In this document: positions 54,706 to 63,701 of the stretch, one piece after another
How positions within the stretch are numbered: position 1 is the stretch's first letter
How the letters are laid out: each line of letters starts with the position of its first letter
DNA from: Sphingobacterium hotanense
GTDB lineage: Bacteria > Bacteroidota > Bacteroidia > Sphingobacteriales > Sphingobacteriaceae
Reading direction: 5' to 3'
DNA length: 64,000 nucleotides
NCBI RefSeq assembly: GCF_008274825.1
Contig: NZ_CP030848.1
Coordinates: forward strand, 310,001 to 374,000
Program-made: the position numbers and the translations under genes
The notes under the pieces: model-generated
Seen by the model: only the letters and a program-made list of their open reading frames with translations
The model's database searches: none
What the model was told of the DNA's origin: nothing

Positions 54706-55125
54706 ATGCCTATGAGATTGATGGCTTTCGATTACGGGACGAAACGTATCGGCATCGCCGTTTCTGATTCTTTACAGATTATCGCTACAGCACTCGATAC
54801 AGTGCATCCTGAGGAAATCTGGAACTTCCTTCAAAAATACTTAGCAACCGAACAAGTGGAAACATTTGTAGTAGGAAAACCTATGCGACTAGACGGAAGC
54901 CCTTCGCAATCAGCACAGCATGTCGTTGGATTTATGCGTAAGTTAAAGAAGACATATCCAAGCATTCCCGTGGTGGAAGTCGATGAACGCTTCACCTCGA
55001 AGATTGCCTCTCAAGCCATCGCACAATCGGGACTGAAAAAACAAAAACGCCAGGAGAAAAGTTTTGTCGATACGGTATCTGCCACGCTTATTCTTCAAAC
55101 TTATATGGACAGCAAAGCATTCTAA
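54706..55125 (+). CDS. ruvX: Putative pre-16S rRNA nuclease / RuvX (YqgF family)
   Basis: 139 residues from the ATG at 54706; the conserved domain starts at RLMAFDYGTKRIGIAVSD, so the GTG four codons upstream is not needed. The RNase H-like fold carries its catalytic Asp in FDYG, a Glu/Asp pair in VVEVDERFTS, and a C-terminal Asp in FVDTVSATLILQTY. The family processes the 5' end of pre-16S rRNA (E. coli YqgF) and was earlier called a Holliday junction resolvase. The ybeY gene, another rRNA maturation factor, starts 2 nt after the stop, so the two rRNA-processing genes are cotranscribed. Confidence 0.92.
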   Translation: MPMRLMAFDYGTKRIGIAVSDSLQIIATALDTVHPEEIWNFLQKYLATEQVETFVVGKPMRLDGSPSQSAQHVVGFMRKLKKTYPSIPVVEVDERFTSKIASQAIAQSGLKKQKRQEKSFVDTVSATLILQTYMDSKAF

Positions 55126-55127
55126 CA

Positions 55128-55562
55128 ATGGCTCTTAAGGATATACATTTTTTTGCAGAAGACATCGCTTTCACCTTAAAAGAAAAACAGAAGGTGCGTG
55201 AATGGATCAACCAAACGATCAAAAATGAAGATTTTATTCGCGTAGCAGAACTCAATTTCATTTTCTGTTCTGACGAATATTTATTGACAATCAATAAGCA
55301 ATATTTGGGTCATGATACCTATACCGATATCGTGACCTTCGATTCTTCTGAAGAGGAAGACATCATCGCCGGCGATATCTTTATCTCTATCGATCGTATT
55401 CGTGAAAATGCGGAGAAGTTTGCTGTTCCAGAACGCGACGAACTTCATCGTGTTATTATCCACGGCGTTTTGCACTTGTGTGGATACTACGATAAGAAAA
55501 AAGAAGATAAAGCACTAATGACTCAAAAAGAAGATCAATATCTGAAAGCTAGAGCGTTTTAA
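55128..55562 (+). CDS. ybeY: rRNA maturation endoribonuclease YbeY
   Basis: 144 residues. The UPF0054 core is intact: LNFIFCSDEYLLTINKQYLG, then DTYTDIVTFD and AGDIFISIDR. The zinc motif reads HGVLHLCGYYDKK, so His112 and His116 are present while the usual third His is replaced by Asp122. This HG-x-LHL-x-GY-x-DK form is what I know from Bacteroidota YbeY proteins, so it is a lineage variant and not a defect. The enzyme acts in 16S rRNA 3' maturation and ribosome quality control. Confidence 0.94.
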   Translation: MALKDIHFFAEDIAFTLKEKQKVREWINQTIKNEDFIRVAELNFIFCSDEYLLTINKQYLGHDTYTDIVTFDSSEEEDIIAGDIFISIDRIRENAEKFAVPERDELHRVIIHGVLHLCGYYDKKKEDKALMTQKEDQYLKARAF

Positions 55563-55600
55563 GATTACCTTTTGTCCATAAGTAAGTATGATTAGCATCG

Positions 55601-56044
55601 ATGACCAATATTACCTTTAATAATCAAAGCTTTTTCGAGGGCTTAGAGGATTTAATTGCCCAAGGGAAGTCGGTGCAGTTCCGATTGAAAGGACGTAGCA
55701 TGCAACCTTTTATTCTGGATGGATGTAAAATAACCGTCGCCCCCATAAAATTCGAAGACGCGACGATGGGCGACGTCGTTCTTGCGCGTTGGCGGACGGG
55801 CTGGATATTACATCGTGTTCTATTTAAAAATAAGAATTACCTATTTCTCGTGGGCGATGGAAATCTCGCACAGATTGAAAAAGTGAACAAAGATGATTTA
55901 ATCGCCATTCTGACTTCCTATGAAGGCAAGGATGGCATAGCATATAAAGTCACGACCACATCTAAGTTCCTCTCTGCCGGATGGTTCGCATTTCGCCCGT
56001 TTCGACGCCTTTTTCATAAATTGAAGTCCACAACATTTCGTTGA
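55601..56044 (+). CDS. S24/S26 (LexA/signal peptidase-like) family protein
   Basis: 147 residues, one compact domain. The candidate catalytic Ser33 is in KGRSMQPFILDG, the family's G-x-SM-x-P motif. Then come MGDVVLARW, where a Lys would be expected in LexA-type dyads but Ala-Arg is seen, and ILHRV and VGDGN, as in S26-like members. No DNA-binding domain or clear transmembrane helix is present. The start lies 38 nt after ybeY, perhaps in the same operon. Small S24/S26 proteins of this kind occur in many Bacteroidota with unknown substrates; it could be an active peptidase or a degenerate one. Confidence 0.75.
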   Translation: MTNITFNNQSFFEGLEDLIAQGKSVQFRLKGRSMQPFILDGCKITVAPIKFEDATMGDVVLARWRTGWILHRVLFKNKNYLFLVGDGNLAQIEKVNKDDLIAILTSYEGKDGIAYKVTTTSKFLSAGWFAFRPFRRLFHKLKSTTFR

Positions 56045-56473
56045 TTTCCAGTTCAGTGCGGCGATAGAATTTAAACTTTTGCCCTCCCTCTTGCACTGTC
56101 AATCTAAGTCCTAATACAATTCACTAGCTTAATTGGGAGATCAGCAGTTATAGTTTAAGTTTCAAAATTGATATGTACCCCTTCCATTACTCAATACTTT
56201 GCATCTCAGTTCAGATACTATTTTTTTGATAACCGGTATTAATGCATTATTTCTCCTATAAAATTAGATACCCCTTTTCCCAACTGACTCAATCATAATT
56301 TTGAATAGTAAAAAAAAAGTGTAATATTGCTGTTATAAACCTAAGGTGGCTTTGTGTAAATCAACCAAATCACAAGCTTTTTTCGGAATTGTTAAAAATT
56401 TGCAGATGATCCGTGAAGCGGAGTAAGCTTTGTTAAGCGATGATTAACGTATTGTTATCAAATTAGTTGATAA
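56045..56473. other. AT-rich intergenic region
   Basis: About 430 bases between the S24/S26 gene and the promoter of the sigma locus. No open frame with protein-like composition, no repeat and no terminator with a clear T tail was recognised. Confidence 0.4.
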
Positions 56474-56503
56474 TTGGAAGGCTAAAGTGAATTCCTATTT
56501 TTG
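56474..56503 (+). promoter_or_regulatory. Promoter of the sigma/FecR locus
   Basis: A -33 TTG (56474-56476), a 19-base spacer and a perfect -7 TATTTTTG (56496-56503, consensus TAnnTTTG). Transcription should begin near 56510, just before the short leader ORF. Confidence 0.6.
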
Positions 56504-56514
56504 ACCAAATTGCT

Positions 56515-56622
56515 ATGAAGAAAGATCACACGCTGACTTCTAAAATTATTTTTATTGGCTACGGAACAACAAAATGTTCGTTTGATGCGAGGTTTAATAG
56601 ATGTTTAAGGATTGTTATTTGA
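56515..56622 (+). CDS. Putative 35-residue leader ORF abutting the sigma gene
   Basis: The ATG at 56515 opens 35 codons (MKKDHTLTSKIIFIGYGTTK...). Its TGA (56620-56622) is separated by one base from the sigma ATG at 56624. The ORF starts only 11 bases after the predicted -7 element. The arrangement fits translational coupling of a leader peptide with the sigma factor. The peptide itself shows no known motif, and chance cannot be excluded. Confidence 0.35.
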   Translation: MKKDHTLTSKIIFIGYGTTKCSFDARFNRCLRIVI

Positions 56623-56623
56623 T

Positions 56624-57214
56624 ATGGAGAATCAGAGGATAATTGAGCTATTATATCGGTTAAAGCAGGACGATGTCTCTGCCTTTGAAGAACTGTATAA
56701 TTTCTACAAGCGACCAATGGCCCAAAGGTTACATAAATTATTGAAAAGCGAAATTTTAGCACAGGATGCGCTTCAAGAGTTATTTATCCGGATTTGGACT
56801 TCGAGAGCGAAAATAGATGATCGTCAGCCATTCACTGCCTACTTATATAAAATCGCCCAAAACCTCGTCATCGATTACTATAGAAAGATCGCTAAGGACA
56901 GGAATTTGCAAAATGCAATAATGATTGAAGGTAATCTTCAATCTGAATTTAATCATCTAGAACGTAAGGAACAGAGGCAGCATATTCAACGACTCATCGA
57001 TAAACTTCCCCCCCAACAAAGGCTTGCCTTCACTTTGCATAAAATTGAAGGAAAAAGTCATCAGGAAATATCCGAAATCATGAAGATCGGTCGCTCGACC
57101 GTGAACAAACATATTTTTTATGCCAATCAAACTCTAAGAAAAGAGTTGTCAGAATCGATGTCGCTATATACGATTGTAATAATTTGTAATCTCTTTCAAA
57201 ATATTGCAATCTGA
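56624..57214 (+). CDS. ECF-type RNA polymerase sigma factor
   Basis: 196 residues from the ATG at 56624 (MENQRIIELLYRLKQDD...). An upstream TTG in frame would add four residues and is less likely. Region 2 covers about 15-85, with AQDALQELFIRIWTSRAKI and LYKIAQNLVIDYYRKIAK. Region 4 covers about 120-175, with KLPPQQRLAFTLHKIEGKSH and helix-turn-helix IGRSTVNKHIFYANQTLR. The C-terminus ends in a hydrophobic tail (YTIVIICNLFQNIAI), like the other sigma factor in this window. It is followed by fecR, STN-susC and susD, so it is the output of that surface-signalling cascade. Confidence 0.94.
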   Translation: MENQRIIELLYRLKQDDVSAFEELYNFYKRPMAQRLHKLLKSEILAQDALQELFIRIWTSRAKIDDRQPFTAYLYKIAQNLVIDYYRKIAKDRNLQNAIMIEGNLQSEFNHLERKEQRQHIQRLIDKLPPQQRLAFTLHKIEGKSHQEISEIMKIGRSTVNKHIFYANQTLRKELSESMSLYTIVIICNLFQNIAI

Positions 57215-57421
57215 TTTTAAAAATTTATTTGAAAGCGATCTCTCGTCCCCAAAATTGAACTAACTATCAGATAGATTCAATTCCTTAGCAAAGGGAATTG
57301 GCAGTTTATAATTTTACTTATTACCCTTTTACAACCAATTTTTTAAAAAAAATAATATTCCACTGGATACATTTTACTTTTCATTCGTAATACCTTTATA
57401 AACTAACCATTCAATTGACTT
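57215..57421. other. Spacer between sigma and fecR genes
   Basis: About 207 AT-rich bases with no recognisable gene, repeat or hairpin with T tail. Such a gap is usual between the sigma and anti-sigma genes of these loci and could hold a separate promoter. Confidence 0.35.
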
Positions 57422-58597
57422 ATGGATCAATCCTATTTTGTCCATTTATATCAAAAGTTTTTGAACTCTTCAATCACATCAGAAGAGTTAGAACTGCTTT
57501 TCGAACACTTCCGTGAGAAGGAAATCGATGCAGGAATCCTAGCAGAAATTGAAAGCGTATTGAAAACGCAAGAATTAAAAAATGAAAACGATCTATTGCA
57601 GTCCGCAAGTGTTGAATCAATTGTTTCAGGCTCAGATCGGATTGTTTTTCAGCATATTGCACAGTCAATTAAGGTTCAGTCTTTAAAAAGAAGAAGGTAC
57701 GTTAGGTATATTGGTATAGCAGCAAGCTTTTTTCTGATTGTAGTTGCCGGAATTCTTGGCCGCAATTGGCCAGAAAAAGACATGACGGGCCGAAATCTTA
57801 GCCATGAAATGGTAGAGGAAATCGTTCCGGGAAGTGCGAAGGCATTTATTAAACTCTCCGATGGGAGCGAAATGGAATTGAACTCCTTAACAGGGGAACT
57901 AACGACTGGTCAGGATGGAAATATCCTTTATGGTGATGGAGAAACAATTGTCAAAAACAATAAATCTAAATATGTAACGGTAAGCACGCCGCGTGGTGGC
58001 AATTATAAAATAAATCTTCCCGATGGAACAACAGTATGGTTGAACTCAGAAAGCAGCATTCGCTTTGAATCGACGTTTCGGGATACAATTCGATTGGTAG
58101 AGTTAACCGGGGAAGCATACTTCGATGTTGTACACAAGAGCCACTCTCCCTTCTTGGTTAAGCAGGGGGACCATATTGTACGAGTATTAGGAACTGAATT
58201 TAATCTAAAAAACTACGGCAATGGATCTTTTGAAACCACCTTAGTTAGAGGCAAAGTGGAAGTTCAGTCAACCGATGGCAGAAAAAATATCGTGCTACGG
58301 CCAGGATTTCAATTTAAGTTAGAAAATAATGTTCGTAGCGTAGAGAAGGTTGATGTTATGTCGTATGTAGGTTGGAAAGAGGGAGTATTCTATTTTCATG
58401 GATTAAACTTACCTGAAGTACTTGGGCAGATAGAACGATGGTATGATATCGAGATTCCAAAACAAGGCATTCCGAATGTACCAGTCTACGGCGAGATCGC
58501 TCGTACTACACCTATTGGAGAGGTACTGGAGTTATTAACATTGGTGACAGAACTAAAGTTCAATTTAAGAGGGAGGAGGCTACAGATAAGCAATTAA
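57422..58597 (+). CDS. FecR-family anti-sigma factor
   Basis: 391 residues. The cytoplasmic sigma-binding part covers about 1-92. A single transmembrane helix lies at about 97-115 (YIGIAASFFLIVVAGIL). The periplasmic FecR domain covers about 185-285, with STPRGGNYKINLPDGTTVWL and LTGEAYFDVVHKS. The C-terminal DUF4974 domain is at about 318-390 (FYFHGLNLPEVLGQIERWYD). It holds the sigma factor encoded upstream until the STN domain of the partner SusC reports substrate. The short acidic/polar FVHLYQKFLNSSITSEELEL start is the usual N-terminus of these proteins. All parts are intact. Confidence 0.94.
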   Translation: MDQSYFVHLYQKFLNSSITSEELELLFEHFREKEIDAGILAEIESVLKTQELKNENDLLQSASVESIVSGSDRIVFQHIAQSIKVQSLKRRRYVRYIGIAASFFLIVVAGILGRNWPEKDMTGRNLSHEMVEEIVPGSAKAFIKLSDGSEMELNSLTGELTTGQDGNILYGDGETIVKNNKSKYVTVSTPRGGNYKINLPDGTTVWLNSESSIRFESTFRDTIRLVELTGEAYFDVVHKSHSPFLVKQGDHIVRVLGTEFNLKNYGNGSFETTLVRGKVEVQSTDGRKNIVLRPGFQFKLENNVRSVEKVDVMSYVGWKEGVFYFHGLNLPEVLGQIERWYDIEIPKQGIPNVPVYGEIARTTPIGEVLELLTLVTELKFNLRGRRLQISN

Positions 58598-58614
58598 TTA
58601 TTACTAATTATAGA

Positions 58615-58647
58615 ACAGCCAGAAGGGCTTGCAAACCTTCCAGCTGT
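58615..58647 (+). promoter_or_regulatory. Hairpin between fecR and susC
   Basis: ACAGCCAGAAGG (58615-58626) pairs with CCTTCCAGCTGT (58636-58647) at ten of twelve positions, with a nine-base loop. There is no T run. It lies 17 nt after the fecR stop and 64 nt before susC. It may limit read-through or stabilise the abundant susC mRNA. Confidence 0.55.
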
Positions 58648-58711
58648 CATTCAGCGCTCTAAGCTCTACGGTTAAATAATAAACTTAAAACAACCAAATT
58701 TCTTCAAAGTT

Positions 58712-61700
58712 ATGAATAAAAAGCATCCCATCAATTTCTTGAGGGTGAAATTTCCGCTATCAAGATTTTACGAAGATGTAAACCTAACAAGCAGCATCAT
58801 CAAAATGAAACTGATCATCGTCTTTGTTTTATTATCTTTCGCCTCAGCATTTGCAAACGTGAATGCTCAACGTGTCAGTCTGAACGTCAAGAATGTTTCT
58901 CTGAATGAGGTGATGCGTTCGATTCGGAAACAGACCGGATATAATTTTGTGCTTCATCCTAATCTTCAAAACAGGTCGATTACCATAACCTCAAATGTCA
59001 AAGACCTGCCGTTAGAAAACGCAATTGATGAAATCCTTAAAGATCAGCCAATTGAATATTCAATTAAAGGTAAGTCAATTGCATTGATGCCTAAAACTGC
59101 CGATGCGTCTAGAAATGCTGCTATCGATGAGGTTGTTGATCAAGAAACGATTACCGGTCGAGTTGTATCTAGCAATGGCGAAGGTATACTCGGAGCGGTT
59201 GTGAAATTAAAGGGGACATCATCTCAGGTACCTACCGAACAAAACGGCTCCTTTACTATCGCTGGACAAATTGGACAAGTTCTACAAGTTAGCTCGATTG
59301 GATTTAAAAGGGCAGAACATACCGTCCAAAACCTTAATGTAAACAACATTACATTGATTGAATCGCAAGTAATGATCGAAGAAACTGTGGTTTCCGTGGG
59401 ATACGGACAGGCTAAAAAAACAGATTTAACGGGCTCCATCTCCACCGTTTCAGGGAAAGACCTTGAAAAGGTTGTACTTACATCTCCTGATAAAGCCTTA
59501 CAAGGACGTGCGGCAGGCGTATCCGTACGTACAGCCTCGCACGCACCGGGTGGAGGAATCTCAGTAAATGTACGTGGAGCATCCTCCATTACAGCTAGTG
59601 GACAGCCTTTATATGTCGTGGACGGCTACCCAATTTCGACAAACTTTTTCAGACCAAATAATGCGATCGAAGGGGGGGATGCTGATGGAAATCCTTTGGC
59701 GGCAATCGACGCGTCGAACATTGAGTCTATCGACGTACTAAAAGACGCTTCAGCGACAGCGATTTATGGGTCTCGAGGAGCTAATGGAGTGGTGATTATC
59801 ACAACTAAGCGCGGAAAACTTGGTAAACCGAAAATCGATGCAGAATCTGTTGTGGGAATTCGGCAGGTATCAAAAAGATATGATCTGATTAGTGGAAGCG
59901 AATATGCTCAGCTTCTTAATGAGGAACAAGCTTTAAATAATGCAAAGTTGATTTTCACTCAGGCGGAAATTGATGGTTTTGGCGCAGGGACGGACTGGCA
60001 GGAAGTAATGTTTAGAAATGCTGTGAGCCAGCGATATCGCGTCAATGTCTCTGGAGGGACAGAAGGAGTGCGTTATGCTGTTAATTCAACTTACGATAAT
60101 CAAGATGGTATAATTTTGGGAACAGGCTTTAAAAAGTTTGCTAACACTCTTAATCTTGACGCTAATTTAACACCTAAATTGAAATTTGGAACTTCTTTGA
60201 ATGTTGCAAATACCTCAGAACAACAGGTGCGGAATGATACCAAAGGTAGCAGCAATTGGCCGAGTATGATTATGAACATTTTCCGAGCACCAATACACAT
60301 ACCTGCAAGGGATGCAAATGGCGTACCGACTAACTTCTCCAATTTTGCTGGGGGCAGCAGTGAGGAAAACCCACTGTATATGGCCGAAGAATACGATATT
60401 AATTCTAATACAGTACGTATGTTAGGTTCTTTTTTCGCGAGCTACGAATTGACCAAAGAAATTACAATCCGTTCGCGTTTAGGTTTAGATTATAGGGACT
60501 GGCGCCATAAATACTACTATCCGATTAATTCTCGTTCCGCACGCGCGACCCTAGGTGAGGCGGGACAGTATACAGATAGGACCACTAATTTGTTGAACGA
60601 AAACCTAATTGAATACAATAAGGAATTCAGTCAGGAACATAAGTTGAATGTCTTATTAGGAATGACCTATCAGCGGGAAAATTCTGAATATCTTTCAGCT
60701 TCGGCATATGGTTTTCCCGTCGATTATTATAAATACAACAATTTAGGTATCGCAACTACTCCGTTGCCTGGAAATTCAAATCGCACGCAATGGACACTAC
60801 TATCTTATTTAGGACGCGTTAATTATAATTTTAATGAACGTTTTATTTTAAGTGGTACCGCTCGTATAGATGGTTCATCCAAGTTTGGAAAGAATAATAA
60901 GTTTGGTTTTTTCCCTTCTGCTTCTTTCGCATGGCGTTTGATTGATGAGTCATTTATTCAAAATCTTAATTTTTTCAACGATCTTAAATTACGTGTGGGG
61001 TATGGAAATACAGGAAATGAATCTATTGGTATGTATAATTCCATAGGGACTATGGCTGCTTCACGTGTTGCCGCTCTTAGCTATATTTTCGGGGATCAAC
61101 CTGTAACGATCGCATATCCTAAAAATATTCCGAACCCTGATTTAACATGGGAAAAGGCACGCGATATTAATATCGGGTTAGATTTTGGAATCTTAAATAA
61201 TAGAATCACCGCAAGTATTGATGCTTATCACAAAAAGACGAATGATTTATTATTGGAAGTGCCACTACCTGGCGAAAGCGGCTACGATTTTATCCTGCAA
61301 AATCTGGGCTCTATGGAAAATAAAGGAATTGAGGTGGCCGTGCAAAGTCAGAACTTTAAAGGGAATTTTAATTGGACATCGAATTTTAACATAGCCTTTA
61401 ACCGAAACAAAATCTTAGATCTAGGTGGTTCCGATTATTTGTTCACGGGATGGGTCGGTGGAAACCTTCATTCTAATAATGGAACAAATGTAGTTCGCTT
61501 AGCGCCAGGGATGCCGGTCGGGGCTTTTTATGGTTCTATATACGAAGGTATTTGGCACAGTGCGGAGGAGATTGCTAGCGTAGGTACAATGCCATCGGCA
61601 CGACCTGGGTCAATGCGCTTTAAAGACACAAACGGAGATGGCGTCTACAATGCACACGATGACAGCTATATCGGGAATCCTAATCCCAAGTTTAATTTTG

Positions 61701-62176
61701 GATTAACCAATACGTTCAACTATCGACAATTTACTTTAAACGTAATGATGTATGGCGAGTATGGTCAGGATGTAATTTGGCTGACAAAAAAGCGCTTGGC
61801 GGGCGGAATTTCACCCGTTAAGGAAGATCGTGAACGTCGTTGGACCCCAGAGAATCCTAACAGAGAAGGCGTAACTTTAGCTGCAAATCAAATTTATCCA
61901 AGTGCGCTCAGCACGGATAACACCTATGATGCTTCATTCTTGCGAATTAGCAACGTAAGCTTGTCCTATCTCCTTAACAAGGAACAGTTGGGATGGAATG
62001 GTGTGGAAAGTATTCGATTGACTCTCGCTGCAGACAACCCATTTATCATCACCAATTATCCCGGGTATGATCCAGAAGTAAATGCTTACGGGAATAACAA
62101 CGTAATCAAGGGGATGGATAAATACGGATACCCATCTTCTAAATTTTATTCGTTTGGCATTAACCTTTCATTCTAA
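58712..62176 (+). CDS. STN-containing SusC-family transporter (signalling receptor)
   Basis: 1154 residues. The start has a 35-residue polar extension before the signal helix (LIIVFVLLSFASAFANVNAQ), a form common in STN-type SusC proteins. The STN domain is at about 55-125 (VSLNEVMRSIRKQTGYNFVL), then a carboxypeptidase-regulatory-like domain (about 147-215, ITGRVVSSNGEGILGAVVKL). A TonB-box-like IEETVVSVGYGQ follows, then the plug (VRGASSITASGQPLYVVDGY, DASATAIYGSRGANGVVIIT) and the barrel ending FYSFGINLSF. The STN domain is expected to contact the DUF4974/FecR protein encoded just upstream. No hydrolase is in the window, so the substrate is unknown; enzymes may lie beyond the right edge. 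Confidence 0.95.
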   Translation: MNKKHPINFLRVKFPLSRFYEDVNLTSSIIKMKLIIVFVLLSFASAFANVNAQRVSLNVKNVSLNEVMRSIRKQTGYNFVLHPNLQNRSITITSNVKDLPLENAIDEILKDQPIEYSIKGKSIALMPKTADASRNAAIDEVVDQETITGRVVSSNGEGILGAVVKLKGTSSQVPTEQNGSFTIAGQIGQVLQVSSIGFKRAEHTVQNLNVNNITLIESQVMIEETVVSVGYGQAKKTDLTGSISTVSGKDLEKVVLTSPDKALQGRAAGVSVRTASHAPGGGISVNVRGASSITASGQPLYVVDGYPISTNFFRPNNAIEGGDADGNPLAAIDASNIESIDVLKDASATAIYGSRGANGVVIITTKRGKLGKPKIDAESVVGIRQVSKRYDLISGSEYAQLLNEEQALNNAKLIFTQAEIDGFGAGTDWQEVMFRNAVSQRYRVNVSGGTEGVRYAVNSTYDNQDGIILGTGFKKFANTLNLDANLTPKLKFGTSLNVANTSEQQVRNDTKGSSNWPSMIMNIFRAPIHIPARDANGVPTNFSNFAGGSSEENPLYMAEEYDINSNTVRMLGSFFASYELTKEITIRSRLGLDYRDWRHKYYYPINSRSARATLGEAGQYTDRTTNLLNENLIEYNKEFSQEHKLNVLLGMTYQRENSEYLSASAYGFPVDYYKYNNLGIATTPLPGNSNRTQWTLLSYLGRVNYNFNERFILSGTARIDGSSKFGKNNKFGFFPSASFAWRLIDESFIQNLNFFNDLKLRVGYGNTGNESIGMYNSIGTMAASRVAALSYIFGDQPVTIAYPKNIPNPDLTWEKARDINIGLDFGILNNRITASIDAYHKKTNDLLLEVPLPGESGYDFILQNLGSMENKGIEVAVQSQNFKGNFNWTSNFNIAFNRNKILDLGGSDYLFTGWVGGNLHSNNGTNVVRLAPGMPVGAFYGSIYEGIWHSAEEIASVGTMPSARPGSMRFKDTNGDGVYNAHDDSYIGNPNPKFNFGLTNTFNYRQFTLNVMMYGEYGQDVIWLTKKRLAGGISPVKEDRERRWTPENPNREGVTLAANQIYPSALSTDNTYDASFLRISNVSLSYLLNKEQLGWNGVESIRLTLAADNPFIITNYPGYDPEVNAYGNNNVIKGMDKYGYPSSKFYSFGINLSF

Positions 62177-62180
62177 CGTC

Positions 62181-63701
62181 ATGAAAATTAAGAAATTTAC
62201 TTACCACGTAAAAGGAATATTACTACTAGCTCCACTGTTTTTTTCGTTGCAGTCTTGCGAAAAATTGTTAGACGAAAAAATTTACAACAGTCAAAATATT
62301 GAAAGCTTTTACAGTACTGCTTCTCAAGCAGAGATAGCCCTAAATGGTGTATATAGTAGCTTATGGGATTACATGTATAAAGACGGTTATCATGTCATTC
62401 TTGGAGACATCCCGGGCGAAGTTGCACAAGCGAATAACAATCCAAATGAATTCGATTTGTTTGCATGGACAAGTAGCTCTTCGGAATTGAATAATTATTG
62501 GGTTGCAGCTTATACGGGAATCAATCGTGCTAATACGTTGATTGATAATTTAGTGAAATCCAGTGTCGAAGCCAAAGATCAGAATCGAATTATTGGTCAG
62601 GCAAAGTTTCTTCGAGCACTGTATTATTTTAACTTGGTAAAAGTATTTGGTGGAGTCCCGTTGCATTCAACCGCGACAATGAGCAGTAACGATGCAGCGA
62701 AAGAACGTGCTAGCCAACAAGATGTTTATGATTTCATCGTAAAGGACTTAATTGAGTCGACTGAGCTCTTAGGCAGTTTTTCGTCAGCAGACCACACGGC
62801 GGGAAGGGTAACTTCAGCAGCAGCCAGATCTTTGTTAGCAAAAGTTTATCTACAGCAGAGGAAATGGGGGGAAGCAGCATTGACCGCCAAAGCTGTAATC
62901 GATCTGGGGGTGTATCAATTATTATCAGATTATAACCAAGTAAACGACCCTGCATTTAAAAATTCAAAAGAGCATATTTTTTCCATTCAGAACGGAGGAA
63001 AGGACAATTTACCAACTTCATCGGATGGTAATTTTAACTACTTTACGATTCCCGCTATCAGTTTTGAAGGAAAGCAAGTAGAGTTTTCTGCTTCTGGTGG
63101 AGGCGCGAGAATACAAATTGAGGAATCGTTTTATGCAAATGAGCCAAAGACCAATAGACAGTATTACTCTTACAGAGATTTTATGCCCTACTATTTTGCC
63201 TTAGGTTCTTTTGATAAAATAAACGCTAGAGTGCCCTTAGATCGGGTTCGATTAGTGAAATTTTTTCATCCTAACCTAGCGACAAAGGAGTTAAGAAGTA
63301 GCGTCAATACGCCAATCCTCCGTTATTCTGATATGCTATTGACATATGCTGAAGCATTAAATGAACAGTTGGGCCCCAATAGCGAAGCTATAGCGGCATT
63401 AAACCAAGTGAGAAGACGTGCGCGCGGCGAAGGAACAGTAAACGAACAGTCAGAAAGCATCTATCCAGATTTATCATTGGCTCTGTCCAAAGAACAGTTC
63501 CGTCAGGCAATTTTAATAGAGCGAGCTCGAGAGTTTATTGCAGAAGGCGAGCGCCGCAATGAACTCAATCGACACGATTTATTGGCTTCAACTATAAAAG
63601 AACACAGAAATATCACGATTAAACCTGGATATGTTCTTTATCCTATTCCTGAAGTTCAGCGTTCTTTAAACAGTTTGCTGTCTCAGAATCCGGATTACTA
63701 G
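62181..63701 (+). CDS. SusD/RagB-family surface lipoprotein
   Basis: 506 residues from the ATG at 62181, 4 nt after the susC stop; an upstream start would overlap susC and spoil the signal peptide. The lipoprotein signal ends LLLAPLFFSLQSC (Cys22), followed by EKLLDEKIYNSQNIESFY. Core SusD motifs are IIGQAKFLRALYYFNLVKVF (near 138) and the C-terminal ILIERAREFIAEGERRNEL. It is the surface lid of the SusC transporter encoded upstream. Confidence 0.94.
   Translation: MKIKKFTYHVKGILLLAPLFFSLQSCEKLLDEKIYNSQNIESFYSTASQAEIALNGVYSSLWDYMYKDGYHVILGDIPGEVAQANNNPNEFDLFAWTSSSSELNNYWVAAYTGINRANTLIDNLVKSSVEAKDQNRIIGQAKFLRALYYFNLVKVFGGVPLHSTATMSSNDAAKERASQQDVYDFIVKDLIESTELLGSFSSADHTAGRVTSAAARSLLAKVYLQQRKWGEAALTAKAVIDLGVYQLLSDYNQVNDPAFKNSKEHIFSIQNGGKDNLPTSSDGNFNYFTIPAISFEGKQVEFSASGGGARIQIEESFYANEPKTNRQYYSYRDFMPYYFALGSFDKINARVPLDRVRLVKFFHPNLATKELRSSVNTPILRYSDMLLTYAEALNEQLGPNSEAIAALNQVRRRARGEGTVNEQSESIYPDLSLALSKEQFRQAILIERAREFIAEGERRNELNRHDLLASTIKEHRNITIKPGYVLYPIPEVQRSLNSLLSQNPDY

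Noticed and set aside
55128-55562. Inactive YbeY because the third histidine is missing
   Set aside because: The HGxLHLxGYxDK form is the usual one in this phylum to my knowledge and the rest of the domain is intact.
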